DNA of 64,000 bases. Source: Pleurodeles waltl (lineage: Eukaryota > Chordata > Amphibia > Caudata > Salamandridae). Within the stretch, counting starts at the first letter, position 1. Each line of letters starts with the position of its first letter. Both the position numbers and the translations under genes were made by a program. Shown here piece after piece: positions 10,980-22,001 of the stretch. The notes under the pieces are model-generated. The model had not been told where the DNA came from. It made no database searches and worked only from the letters and a program-made list of their open reading frames with translations. The DNA lies in contig NC_090441.1 in assembly GCF_031143425.1 (NCBI RefSeq), positions 225,180,928-225,244,927 on the forward strand. The letters are read 5' to 3'.

Positions 10980-11797
10980 CTCCACCTTCATCCTCAACAT
11001 TGTCATCCTCACTTGCGGAATCTTGCCTTCAGGAGCCCAAAAAGCCCGCTCCACCACACAGAGTGCCTTATTGAAGCTGACATCCCCTGGTGTAGTTGGG
11101 TTCCACACTGGTCTCAATAACCAGGATTGTTTGGCTAGGCAGAATCTCCTGTAAGGAAATGTGACATGCATGCAACCATCAGTCCAGAGCAACGTCTCAG
11201 TACCAGCAGACATAGCAAAAATACACACATGACATATGTGACTTACCAATTAGCCAAGCCCTCTCTAGGTACAGTTGTGTCATCAGCTGGAGAATTGGGC
11301 TGTTCTACATGACGAAGGCATCATGGATTGAAGCCGGGTAACAGGCACACGCTTGAAAAATGTAGAGGGCCGCCAAATACACTACTTGGACATTGATGGA
11401 ATGGAACTTCTTCCTGTTCCAATAGATCTGTTCATTCCCACGCGGTGCAACCAGGGCTACATGGGTACCATCAATGGCTCCTATAACTTGTGGAATGTGT
11501 GCCAAACCATAGAACTCTATGGAGTTTAGGAATTGCTCAGAGAACATCCTTCAACATGGAACTGAACAAAGGCTGGGACATCCCAGCAGATAGGGCCACT
11601 TTATTTTGGAAGGACCCTGTGGCCAGGAAGTGCAACACTGACATGACTAGTACTATGCTATTTGGATGACATCTGGCTGGTATCAGATCTGGCTCCAACT
11701 GACAACAGAGATCCATGATTTTCTGCCTATCCAGGTGGTACAACTGCATAACATGTCTATTCTCCATGGTCTGCAAGTCTGCTAGTGGACGGTACAC
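10980..11797 (-). pseudogene. HARBI1-like: PIF/Harbinger DDE transposase, frameshifted
   Basis: This cut-and-paste transposase cleaves at terminal inverted repeats, typically making 3-bp target duplications. On the minus strand, the ORF at 11797-11540 is a helical N-terminal region. A frame change leads to 11547-11308, which holds the core motif IPQVIGAIDGTHVALVAP (first catalytic Asp in AIDGTH) and then YPASIHDAF (second Asp). A further frame change gives NKALCVVERAFGLLK near 11,080-11,030, which carries the third acidic residue (VVERAFG). Motif order matches the HARBI1 family, whose usual length is about 350 residues. At least two frameshifts and a stop (after FVM) make it inactive. Confidence 0.85.
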
Positions 11798-11923
11798 AGG
11801 AGGGTGTCTGATCCTTCTCCTCCCAGGGTAGCTATGTGGGCAAAAAATAAAAAAGGCAGTGACTCAAAGTGTCCCTAGCAATTTGCATTATATATGTCAA
11901 ACATGAAATGTGTCATGTCATGT

Positions 11924-12908
11924 TGTTGTGTAGCCATTTTAGTTATAGCTCCATGCACGTTATTTTAGCCCACTATGCCTGCCGCTGTGCACTTTAACCT
12001 AGATATATATTTTTATTCAGCTTAGTTTATTATTTTAGCACTAGCCACATTTGCGGTCTTGTTTTATTTTTTTCTATCTAGCTGTTGTTTGCCTAGGCCG
12101 GTACTGCGTTCTTAAACAAGACATTTCTTTCACTCTGTACTTTTTTCAAGGCAGCAGTAAGATAGGTTGCCTGTAAATGTGGCACCGCTTTGTCTCTAGT
12201 GTTCATAGAAACATAAACATCCTTACGTAGGGACATTTTCTCAGAACATCAGCTGTTCTATTATAAAAACACTTCTTTGTCCCATACACATTAGAGGGAG
12301 ATTCCAGCCAGAAGACCACGACTGTATGCTGATTGCTGAACGCTTCGCTACAGCTGCTTCTGTAGGCTACAGGCCTCTTTCTCAGGTATGGGGGATGACG
12401 TCTTCCTAGGAGACCCTGAAGGGCAGAACTAGAGCTTAACATGCTGTGCTCTAATATAGCCTAGGTAGGAATTACTCTACTGACAGCATGGTAGTGTTAT
12501 TTTTATGCTTTACTCTCCTTGTCAAAATTTTAATCCTGTCATGCTTCATTGTCCTGGTTATTGCACTACATGCTTTATTATCTAAGATGCAGCTGCTTAA
12601 TTTAAAACCTTATTGAAACATATACTGCGTCTGACTGTCCTGGCATATGTGAGACTAATGTAAATGAGAGAAACGGATGCGACCTGAGTGACCACAATTT
12701 CCCTGAGGAGTCAATTGTGTCATGCTTTCGGCTGCCCAATCATCCCTGCTCTAGGGTAGATATGAGGCACTGCTAGTTAGCCGGAGCAAAACCTGGATTA
12801 GGCCAACAGGTGTCACCTGTAGTGGGTTAGTCTCAGTCCCCCACACTGCAGGCGATTCTGCCACTCAAATCCAGCAGTCTCATTGGGATAATGAGAGCCT
12901 ACGCGACA
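11924..12908 (+). repeat. 5' LTR of the gag-only endogenous retrovirus
   Basis: Spans TGTTGTGTAGCC to GCCTACGCGACA, 985 bp, in TG...CA form. From 12,198 onward it matches the 3' LTR; the first ~270 bases have no counterpart there because the 3' LTR is truncated. Confidence 0.7.
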
Positions 12909-12926
12909 TGGTGCCGCCTACGTTTG
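12909..12926 (+). other. Putative primer-binding site
   Basis: TGGTGCCGCCTACG begins at the base after the LTR. It starts with TGG, the complement of tRNA CCA. The tRNA species was not determined. Confidence 0.4.
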
Positions 12927-13077
12927 GTCACGCTATAATTTTTCAGGTCCTCGTGAGTATCTCTGTCTCACTACATTCAAAGACATTCAGTACCATATAC
13001 GGAGACGTCCGTGGTATTGAGGATTTCCTCCTCAGCTAAGTAGGGAGTACCTAACTAACACTGTAGGTTGTTCAAGA

Positions 13078-14700
13078 TTGAAGTCTAAAAGGATAATACC
13101 CATTTTGGTGTGCTTATCTCTGAACAAAACTTACCATTCATTGGGCGAATCCACAACAGGTAGCAATTGCAGTCAATATGCGATGACCCCTTACTGCACA
13201 TTTACTGGCACATGGCATAATGGCCCGGGGGGTCCAGTCACATTTGTTGTTGAGGCGCACCCAGCCTATAGAACAGAAATGTTTTATTCTTGGGTCACAT
13301 TTCCAGCAGCTGATGGGAACACAAATACATTTCATCACTATACACCTGCAAACATACCTGCACAATACAGAGCATATGCATATGTAGAAATACCTCTTTC
13401 TTTTCAAGAAAATAATAATTGACTTGATGGTGCCCTACTCCACATGATTTTACACGTTAGGTTATGTCCTCTAAGTAATGATGGTCCTACCTGGCCTTTA
13501 TTGGCCACTCATACACCTTACCCTGCTGTGGCGAACTTCACCGCAGCTGAAGTCTGCCGCTTATATATTGAGCTGACAGTAATATACAGACGATTAGTAC
13601 AGTTTGTAATGCAAACATTAAATACAAACCCAGCACTTGCCGCTTCAGTGCAACCACATACAATAACACCAGGCATTAAACCTTCGACTGTACATTCGAT
13701 CATGGGTAAGGTACCCGCCAACCGAGAAGAAATTCCGTTTTGGTTAGCTCAAAAAACAAATGCACTGGAAGCAGTATTTCCCCATTTGGGACCTCAGGAT
13801 AAACACAGAATATTAACTATGTGCTTGCCATTTGGGATGGACCCCAATAGATAACTGTGATACTTGGGGCACAGTATTTGCCACACTCTATACTACCGCA
13901 TACGGTAGACCGACACTTGCCAATTTACCGGAAGTGTTGAAACAAATTCAAGGTGAATATGGGACTGTCCAGGCCCTAGACTTGGGGATTAAACTAATGG
14001 GCAGCTTTTCCACAGTATCCTCGATTATATTAAGTAACCTTAAAGGGGAAGCAGTCGCACTAACATGCGGCTCTGGGATGTTCCTCCACAGGATCAAGAA
14101 CATGAGCTGCCAAAGATTATCGTGGAGACCTACTCTAGTATTGGTAGAGATAGTCTGGGGGCCAGACCCACAAAACCACAATTACAGGGTAAATCTAATA
14201 AAGATTCTACCACATAAGGTCCTGAGGGTACTACGAAACGCTGGGATAAAAAACAACAAACACCTAAAAAAGAAGTGGGAAAATCTCAGCATACAGAGAA
14301 CCCATAAAATAGATATAATCTCAAAAACAGAGATAATATAAAAACGCCTGACAGATATCAATACACTGATACACGCCAATCTCGTTCCTTTCAGGACTCA
14401 CCGGAAAAACAAAGAGAGAGAGGTGGGCGGTCAGAGCGAAGAACTGAGTCTGTGAAACCGAGACAGGAATCACAACACTCAACAGAAGTTTCTGTTAAAA
14501 AAGAAGAGAAACTTCCCCAACAAAAACCCCAATTAAAAAAGAAAAAGGTGACAGTAGTTGCAGTTCCACATGCCACTCAAGAAGAGGGGTCTATTGAAGA
14601 ACAAGAAGTGGGCATTAGTGCTATTATAACAACACAAAAGGATGATGGACGGAGTGCTGACAATGCAAACACTCACCCCCAGTCACAGATCTGGGTTTAA
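13078..14700 (+). pseudogene. Gag-like remains of an endogenous retrovirus
   Basis: One frame runs 13078-13854 with a single in-frame TGA at 13420-13422. Its second half has a capsid-like character, with helix-rich text around IPFWLAQKTNALEAVFPHLG. A frame change leads to 13832-14341 (DTWGTVFATLYTTAYGRPTL and on), again helical. A basic, Arg/Lys/Gln-rich tail follows at about 14,340-14,700 (EKQRERGGRSERR), resembling a nucleocapsid region. No CCHC zinc knuckle is seen, which would fit a spuma-like Gag or simple loss. Position between two LTRs and directly after a primer-binding site supports gag. Family assignment is open. Confidence 0.5.
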
Positions 14701-14704
14701 TCCA

Positions 14705-14927
14705 TCGTTCTTTTGCTCACCATGCCATCCCAGTTTGGACCCAGCCATATGCAAATCAGTCTTGACCCTGTTCCTCATGGGAACAGTCCAGCCCGCACTG
14801 CCAGGCCAGGTCCTCCCTGGACCGGAAACAAGCATCCAGGGACCGGTTTCGGGGTTTCACCCCTCATCAGCCAGGCTAGCTTGATTCCAGTGGCACAGTG
14901 AGCAAGGGACCCACTGGACATTTCCAC
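14705..14927 (+). repeat. Unclassified insertion at the truncated start of the 3' LTR
   Basis: This stretch replaces the first part of the 3' LTR. It contains short complementary pieces (GGACCGG and CCGGTTTC neighbourhood; GGTTTCGGGGTTTC) and looks like a separate dispersed repeat. Ends are not defined. Confidence 0.3.
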
Positions 14928-15644
14928 TGGTGTTCATAGAAACATACAATTCCTTATGTAGGGACATTTTCTCAGAACATCAGCTGTTTTATTATAAAAA
15001 CACTTCTTTGTCCCTACACGTTAGAGGGAGATTCCAGCCAGATGACCACGACTGTATGCTCATTGATGAACGCTTCGCTATAGCTTCTCTGTAAGCTACA
15101 GGCCTCTTGCTCAGGTATGGGGGATGATGTCTTACCAGGGAACCTGAAGGGCAGAACTAGAGCTTAACATGCTGTGCCCTAATATAGCCCAGGTAGGAAT
15201 CACTCTACTGATTCTAGTGACTACATGGTAGCGTTATTTTTATGCTTTACTCTCCTTGTCACAATTTTAATCCTGTCATGCTTCATCGTCCTGATTATTG
15301 TACCTCATGCTTTATTATCTAAGATGCAGTTACTTCATTAAAAACCTTTTTGAAACATATACTGCCTCTGACTGTCCTTGCATATGTGAGACTAATGTAA
15401 ATGAGAGAAACTGATGTGGCTGAGTGACCATAATTTCCCTGAGGAGTCAATTGTGTCATGCATTCAGCTGCCCAATTATCCCTGCTCTAGGGCAGAGATG
15501 AGGCCCTGCTAGTTAGCCGGAGCAAAACCCGGATTAGGCCGACAGGTGTCACCTGTAGTGGGTTAGACTCAGTCCCCCACACAGCAGGCAATTTTGCTGC
15601 TCAAATCCAGAAGTCTTGTTGGAATAATGAAAGCCTACGCAACA
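14928..15644 (+). repeat. 3' LTR (5'-truncated) of the gag-only endogenous retrovirus
   Basis: Matches 12,198-12,908 with scattered substitutions and small indels, and ends in GCCTACGCAACA. The ATGT that follows equals the 4 bases before the 5' LTR. Confidence 0.7.
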
Positions 15645-15648
15645 ATGT

Positions 15649-16730
15649 AAAGAAGATACACAACACACACCAGGGATGACACTTGCCCATTTGTGAAACG
15701 TTGATGCCTTGTTTATTAACATATGTGTATAAAAACCTCTATATAGTCAGCTACATCATGTCCAAATTACTCCATAAACTGCCTGTGATCCAATGCCCCA
15801 AATCAGGGTTTACAAGTGTGGAGAGGGTTTTTGCTGTACCCCCAATAATGGTGTCATATCTGTCGGACCACATAACTACATTTTAAAGGAAACAATTGAC
15901 CTACATGATAGTACAAAACCGGCACGCAATATTTGCAAGCACATCATATTTATGCTTGTGAAACGTCAAAAAATATGCTGTAATTGTGTTGTATACTTCT
16001 AAAATGGCAACAGTCTGACCTACTCCACTGAACATTAGGAACCGCCTGCAACCGCTGGCAGAAGTCATCATTGCGGTAGCCGGATGTCACTGCAGCGGAC
16101 ACTACTATAGGATGACATTGCGGCCTGTGGGGGTCTTGCCCAATGGCAGCATATGCCAGTGGTTACAGTTGAGTATGTGGCGGACATGACTGCCATTTTC
16201 TACTGATTCTCTCACTTGACTCCTGACACTGCTGTCAGCAAGACCTCCACCACCCATGCTGCTGTCATGATTGCTCTGGGAGCAATCATGCCGCATCCTA
16301 CAGGTGATAGAGCCCCTTCCTGCTCAACTGAAAAGATGGAGAAGCTGGTAGGTGGAGAAGGTCCCAACCCTGAATGGACAGCTTTATTGTACACCAGAGG
16401 AACAGCTAGGTGCACCACGTACCAGAAGCAACAAGAGGGTCCCTGTTACACGAAGGAGGCTCCTCCAGGGAAATACATCTACTATAACCAAACAATGGGC
16501 CACCTCAAAAATCCTTTAGTAGCATATAGTGAAAACATAAAAACTATATGATTTACATATAATAATGAACATCTCTCGAGCCTTAAGATCTAAACAAAAA
16601 CAAATTTTATCATAATAAATTAGACACTAACACGTTCTAAATAAAACACATGTGTATATAAAGATACAAAAAAAGAGAGAATCCCACCTATCACCTTAAA
16701 CATAAATCAAAAAGAAACCCAGCACACTCA
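15649..16730. other. Right flank of the retrovirus insertion; no gene seen
   Basis: Probably continues the sequence interrupted at 11,923 (outer part of the Harbinger remnant). An ORF at 16,216-16,551 has no recognisable motif, and 16,560-16,720 is A-rich. Confidence 0.3.
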
Positions 16731-16735
16731 CTAAT

Positions 16736-17216
16736 AAGTTAACTTCAACCATACCGACTCACACACATACACAAAACCACTCACTCCCCACTAAGGGGCC
16801 TAAAACAGGTAACAACAAAAAATCAAAACAACATTAAATGTTAAATGATCTTCAATCTATACCAAGATGGCGCCAATACATTTCAAGGTCCATTGGTTTC
16901 AATGTGTATAAAATCAACCATAAATTCAGATATATATACACAATCTACAAAAAATTACAATCAATTTATATAGATTTCATAGATATGATGGCTTGAAAAT
17001 ATAATGTGGATTGGATACACCAACGCGCGTTTTGGTGTAAAACCACCTTCTTCAGGGCTGTCCAATTCCAAAGGTTTCTTTGAAGGATGCTTTTCTCCAT
17101 TCTAATATGATAGTATGATGTATTTCTTGTACATCTACATAAATAAAAACAATAACAACATATAGGAGTGAATGGTTTTGTGTATGTGTATGAGTTGGTA
17201 TGGCTGAAGTTAGCTT
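16736..17216. mobile_element. Inverted-repeat element with ~52-bp arms
   Basis: Positions 16,736-16,788 and 17,165-17,216 are near-perfect reverse complements of each other: one arm reads AACTTCAACCATACCGACTC..., the other ends GGTATGGCTGAAGTTAGCTT. They enclose about 375 bp of AT-rich sequence that carries the hammerhead-like core. It could be a MITE or the inverted ends of a Penelope-like element. No target duplication was established. Confidence 0.5.
17010..17067 (-). ncRNA. Possible degenerate hammerhead ribozyme core
   Basis: Read on the minus strand, CTGAAGA is followed by a short GGTG/CACC stem-loop and then AAAAC, where an active hammerhead has GAAAC. After that come ACGC/GTGT (a possible stem III), GTA as the cleavage-type triplet, and TCCAAT, which pairs with the upstream ATTGGA (stem I with a 5-nt bulge). 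The G-to-A change in the GAAA box should abolish activity. Hammerhead motifs are known in Penelope-like elements and in newt satellite 2. This copy would be a dead relative at best. Confidence 0.3.
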
Positions 17217-17334
17217 AAGCCCAGTTTGCATGAGTGTGTCTTCAAAACCCTGTAGGTGCTATCAGTGTGACTAAATGGTCTAGTCAATTGGCATGTATCT
17301 ATGTCAATTGACAAGTTTGTAGTACTGAGACTAA

Positions 17335-17872
17335 GGGGGTCATTCTGACTCCCGCCGGTCGCGGTAACCGCAGGGCCGGCGGGAGCCACCGAATGACCGC
17401 ACTGCGGTCAAATGACCGCGGCGGCCATTCTGGCTTTCCCGCTGGGTTGGCGGGCGACCGCCAGAAGGCCGCCCGCCAGCCCAGCGGGAAAGCGCCTTCA
17501 ACGAGGACGGGTGCAGTGGCACCCGTCACGATTTTCAGTGTCTGCTATGCAGACACTGAAAATCTTAGTGGGGCCCTGTTAGGGGGCCCCCTCGACACCC
17601 GTTACCGCCAGCCAGGTTCTGGCGGTCAAAACCGCCAGAACCAGGCTGGCGGTAAGGGGGTCGGAATCCCCATGGCGGCGCTGCCTGCAGCCCCGCCATG
17701 GAGGATTCCCCAGGGCAGTGGGAAACCGGCAGGACACCGCCGGTTTTCAGTTTCTGACCGCGGCTGTACCGCCGCGGTCAGAATGCCCATGGATGCACCG
17801 CCAGCCTGTTGGCGGTGCATCCGCGGTCGTTGGCCCTGGCGGTAGTCTACCGCCAGGGTCAGAATGACCCCC
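17335..17872. mobile_element. GC-rich MITE made of serial hairpins (copy 1), TSD TAA
   Basis: Terminal inverted repeats GGGGGTCATTCTGAC and GTCAGAATGACCCCC bound 538 bp, flanked by TAA at 17,332-17,334 and 17,873-17,875. A 3-bp TWA duplication is what Harbinger transposases make. The interior is GC- and CpG-rich, unlike its AT-rich surroundings, and consists of about ten consecutive hairpins, for example 17,531-17,563 (15-bp arms, 3-bp loop) and 17,791-17,822 (13-bp arms). It shares its modules, in reversed order, with the copy at 21,387. ORFs of up to 150 codons here are by-products of composition. Confidence 0.8.
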
Positions 17873-17875
17873 TAA

Positions 17876-19391
17876 GTGGCAAGTATGCATTGAGTGTTCC
17901 CTGAACCCACCTGTGTTTGATGCTCGTGTCTAGGTGAGGTGTTTTGACAGCAATCCCGAGCCTAATCTTGCCGCTATAGAACTCTTAACTAGTTGCAGTG
18001 TTGAATGCATGTTGTATTTATTGGTTGGCCACCATTTGTGTGTCTTCTGTGTTTGCACAGTGATCTATGACCACATATGACCTTGTTAGACTGTTGTTCT
18101 GAAGCCAAGTAATGACTCACTCTTCCCCTCAGCTTTGTACATAGGCAGCCAATGTAATTTGGCTAAGGGGATAAATGATGTACTGTGATGTTTTTAGACT
18201 CGGTGTATTATGTAGGTATGTCTGCTCAGCCTGCAGAGAAGGGGGCCTGTGTATTGTCAGTCACTCCATACCTGGACATCTGGGCTGGTATTGATTCCCA
18301 TTTCCATAAGTGTGACACAGTGCCCACTCCCTGTATCCCAAGACAGCATGTGATGGGGCCAAGTCATGCCTCACAGCCAATATGCAGTTTCATGAGGCCA
18401 TGTCCACTGATTACTGTGCAATTTGCATTGGAGGTAGCTTCATAATCTACGACTAATGTGCTCATATCATATCTGACAATCTGTGTCACGTAGCCTTGAC
18501 CTATCCCTTGATGCCACTGCCCTGTCATCTCTTTCATCCAGCTCTGATGTAACCAGTGCATGTTCATAATATTTTGGACATTGCACATCTGTATGCAGTG
18601 TGCCGTAGAGTGATGTGCCAGGACATTGGACTCTGCTGTTATGGTTATGAGGCTGATCGTGTACATTCAAGGGCCAGGTTTCTCTTTCAGGTTTTGTGAA
18701 CACACATTTCTGGATGTTTGTCCCTAAATGTTGATGTGACACCAATACCACCACCACCAGAACTAGCAGGTGCCTGAATTTGTATCTGCACATGTTGGCA
18801 CATGGACAGGCTTGCCTCTTTGTATGCTCAACATGTCACATCAGGAGGACCTGAGATGCTGGGCCTAGAAGACCGCAGAGGCCCAGTTGAGAATGTCCTC
18901 CCAATGAAGATGGGGTGCCCAATCGGACCATTCCCCCCCCCCCAATGGCCTGCATTTTGGCAGCAGCCTATCCGGCCTTGGAAGGGCATTTGAGGCCAGC
19001 ATAGCAGACACAAGGGGGTGAGTACATAGAATGGTCATGATTAAACCTTTTGCAGATGATTGAGTGAGGGAACGACTGCCCTCCCTGACAATGTAGCATC
19101 TGCCATGTGTCACATATCTTATGGGATCAAATTGGTGCGGATGTGCCTGTGTTTCACACTAGTGTGCTCATCCATTTTATGGCTGGGACCTAGGAAGAAA
19201 CTATGGTGAACCCTCAGTCGAAATGCACAGCATGCAGCATGTATGACTGTGTTTATTGTTCAGATATTCTGTTTTGACTGCTCTGATGGTTGTTTCCACC
19301 AACAGATCACTTCTGACAAATGTTATAGTCCAAGGCTAAGTAGGATATGGGTCATTGTCCCAGGTCATGTGTCTGGGGATATGTGTAGGTG
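17876..19391. other. Unassigned sequence; no gene seen
   Basis: Short ORFs on both strands lack motifs. There is a C10 run at about 18,936-18,945. It may be an old transposon remnant, but no termini are visible. Confidence 0.3.
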
Positions 19392-19447
19392 TTTAGGAAA
19401 GTACCATCTTGCGTGGCATGTTACCCCCATTTTTACATATATGTAAA
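19392..19447 (+). repeat. Isolated 5' tip of a Gmr1-type LTR
   Basis: TTAGGAAAGTACCATCTTGC and GTGGCATGTTACCCCCATTT match the first ~50 bases of the LTRs at 40,801, 48,871, 52,029 and 60,191. After that the match stops, so this is a short fragment or a recombinant. Confidence 0.65.
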
Positions 19448-19679
19448 GATAGGTGTAGCTGCTGGCCTTGGCGTTTCCCCCCTGTAATGTGTTTGTTAGC
19501 GGTAAAAAATTTTTATACATGTTAATAATACAGGTAGGTGTGTGTATTTACGGTAAGTGTCGTTCACGTTGTACCACTTGTCTTTTGGCAACCAGAAGCA
19601 GCTGCATGATGTTATGGAATCACTCCATAGAGGCTCTGGACGGGTATTGCTGTCTGCAGGCAAGTGTCTTCCTTTGAAC

Positions 19680-19936
19680 TGCTTGTTTCTGCCTTCTGGT
19701 ACGTTGTGATTGGACTACAGTGGTCAAATTGGTAGTGTACAACCTCGTAATAGGTCTGGCGGAAACTTGGTCTCCGCCCGCCTGTTTATGCCTACAAAAG
19801 ACTGCAGCTGTCTGTGCTGCCTGGCGCTGGTGGTGGTGCACTGGTGGTCTTCTATTCCCTATGCCGCCAAACTCATAATAAGGCAGTGTGCTCTGCCAGC
19901 CAGTCATGGGACTGCCAAACTCGCAATCAGGCCCTA
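19680..19936. repeat. Possible MITE remnant ending in AATCAGGCCCTA
   Basis: The end AATCAGGCCCTA (19,925-19,936) equals the terminus of the small TIR elements at 30,492 and 24,272. The opposite terminus was not found, so only one end is supported. Confidence 0.3.
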
Positions 19937-20164
19937 AATGTGACAGTGACGAGGACTGAGAACAGAGACAACCTCAACTGAAAAATTGACTTAACACAGT
20001 CTATCACACTCAGATATCGTGTGCTACAAAGATTTTGCCAAACAGTGCACTCTTGTCCGTTCTGGTGCAATAGCAAGACATTCTCTTTAGAAATGATGTG
20101 CGTAGATAGAATTGATGAATTAGTCTTCCTACAATGTGTACATTGAAAATAAAAAATGTAATTT
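19937..20164. other. Unassigned AT-rich sequence
   Basis: No ORF or repeat end seen. Confidence 0.3.
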
Positions 20165-20400
20165 TCTTTTAAAAACCCCCGAAAAATTCACAAAAAAAGT
20201 GTAAAATTACGTTATATAATATGTGATAAACAGATCTCTTTTTATTTTTAAAAAACCTTAGCAATTCATTGAAAAAAGAAAGGTGAAAGTAACATTATCG
20301 TAAGCTGTGATAAAATCATCTGATTTTGTTTAAAAAAGCTAAGAAATCCATTGAAAAACCAAAAAGTTAAAGTTATGTTATAGTTAGATGACTATGTTAA
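20165..20400 (+). repeat. Tandem repeat, unit about 81 bp, three copies
   Basis: Units beginning near 20,165, 20,246 and 20,328 share the pattern AAAAA(A)CC...(A/G)AAA(A)ATTCA...GTGATAAA.(A/C)...TCTGATTTT or close variants. A related stretch (GTGAAATTCACTAAAAAAAC) appears at about 32,142, so the unit belongs to a dispersed family. Confidence 0.5.
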
Positions 20401-21386
20401 CGCGTCCATTTATGATAATTTATTACACATCAGGACCCGTTTCAGGCCAATTAATCTTTTGACCCAGTTGAGCGACACCTTAGACGAGATAGCTAATCAA
20501 TATATCAATCAATACATCAATAATGTCATCAATATTTATTACCACAATACACTTCACTTTAGTCAAAGTCATTAATTAATTAAAACTACTACCATGACTT
20601 TGCAGTCATGAATAACCACACCAGTTTAGTACAATGTTATGAATTTTACTCCCTAATGGTTACAATTCTAAAAGCAGATGTGTTAATCTCAAAACCAAGA
20701 AACATAACAGCACAGTCACAAAATGGCAACTTTGATAAGATTTCATTAAGGCAAGAATCACAAACATAAACATTACATAACACGATGTAAACATAGATCA
20801 ATTTAGCAGAGTGTCAATAACACGTCAGTTCAACAAATGATAGTTTAGGTCGTTTGTTTATTTGTGTCAGTTTAATGAATACCTGTCCTAACCACTGATT
20901 AGTATTAGCATGTTGGGCTTCATGCAAAACAATTTTAGAACACCAATTTGGAAAACATCTAACTATGGTCTCTGTCAAAAGTAAGCAGTTGGTATCTAGA
21001 AAGGAAAAGCAAGCAGACAAATCACAATTGCATTGTCATAATAACCCTCCAAGGTTTAGGTCAGCGCACAGGTTCAGTCTTTGTCTTCAGGACATCAGTC
21101 AAATTGCCGTCAGTCAGAACTCAGCTCCGGGGCAAAAGAGGCACTTCCCTCATAAGGAGGTAGTGTAATATGGGCAATCTGAGGAAAAGGACGGTTTTAG
21201 TAAACCATAGTAAGTCACCAAACAGAGTGACAAAGTTTCTGGATAAAATCAATAGCATTCCCTACCTAATTCCCCATGGCTCCCCGTGTGATGGGTTTTT
21301 ATCCCTTTTTCATTGTACATTCCCCTAAAATTCTATTGGACATTTGTTATACCCCACTATCTTTATCCTATAAGAAAACAGATTAT
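20401..21386. other. Unassigned AT-rich sequence
   Basis: Short ORFs only; no motif or repeat terminus recognised. Confidence 0.3.
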
Positions 21387-21998
21387 GGGGGTCATTCCGA
21401 CCCTGGCGGTCCAAGACCGCCAGGGCCGCGAATGACGGAAGCACCGCCAACAGGCTGGCGGTGCTTCCCTGCCCATTCTGACCGCGGCGGTAAAGCCGCG
21501 GTCAGAAAACCGGGTCCGGCGGTTTCCCGCCGGATTTACCCCGGCTGGGCGAATCCTCCATGGCGGTGCTGCAAGCGGATTCTGACCCCCCTTACCGCCA
21601 GCCTGTTTCTGGCGGTTGTCACCGCCAGGAAGAGGCTGGCGGTAACGGGTGTCTAGGGGCCCCTGGGGGCCCCTGCACTGCCCATGCCACTGGCATGGGC
21701 AGTGCAGGGGCCCCCTAACAGGGCCCCAGCCTGCTTTTCACTGTCTGCTTAGCAGACAGTGAAAAGCGCGACGGGTGCACCCGTCGCACACCTGCAACAC
21801 AGCCGGCTCCATTCGGAGCCGGCTTCAGTGTTGCAGGCCACCTTCCCGCTGGGCCGGCGGGCGCTAACATTGTTAGCGCCCGCTGGCCCAGCGGGAAGGT
21901 CGGAATGGCTGCAGCGGTCTTCTGACCGCGTAGCGGCCATTTGGCGGTTCCCGCCAGGCGGGCGGCTACCGCCACCCGCCGCGGTCAGAATGACCGCC
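21387..21998. mobile_element. GC-rich MITE made of serial hairpins (copy 2), TSD TAT
   Basis: Starts GGGGGTCATTCCGACCCTGG and ends GCGGTCAGAATGACCGCC, with TAT on both sides (21,384-21,386 and 21,999-22,001). It has the same hairpin modules as the element at 17,335 but in reversed order, i.e. it is inserted in the opposite orientation. Clear hairpins include 21,437-21,468, 21,734-21,766 (15-bp arms) and ~21,842-21,899 (27-bp arms with one mismatch). It is 612 bp, longer than copy 1 by extra hairpins such as the GCACTGCCCATGCC palindrome near 21,673 and the TGCAACAC/GTGTTGCA stem near 21,791-21,836. Confidence 0.8.
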
Positions 21999-22001
21999 TA
22001 T

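Larger units (their letters stand above)
11924..15644 (+). mobile_element. Endogenous retrovirus reduced to LTR-gag-LTR
   Basis: The segment from ~12,198 to 12,908 is repeated in the same orientation at ~14,928-15,644, at high identity. Both copies end in GCCTACGC(G/A)ACA. The left copy can be extended to TGTTGTGTAGCC at 11,924. With that start, ATGT lies immediately before the element (11,920-11,923) and again immediately after it (15,645-15,648), a perfect 4-bp target duplication. A TGGTGCCG primer-binding-type sequence follows the left LTR directly. Only gag-like coding remains lie between the LTRs; pol and env are missing. The element inserted at the edge of the Harbinger remnant. Confidence 0.7.

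Noticed and set aside
17393..17845. 150-codon ORF and smaller frames in the GC-rich MITEs
   Set aside because: Arises from palindromic GC-rich modules; the counterpart element has different frames.
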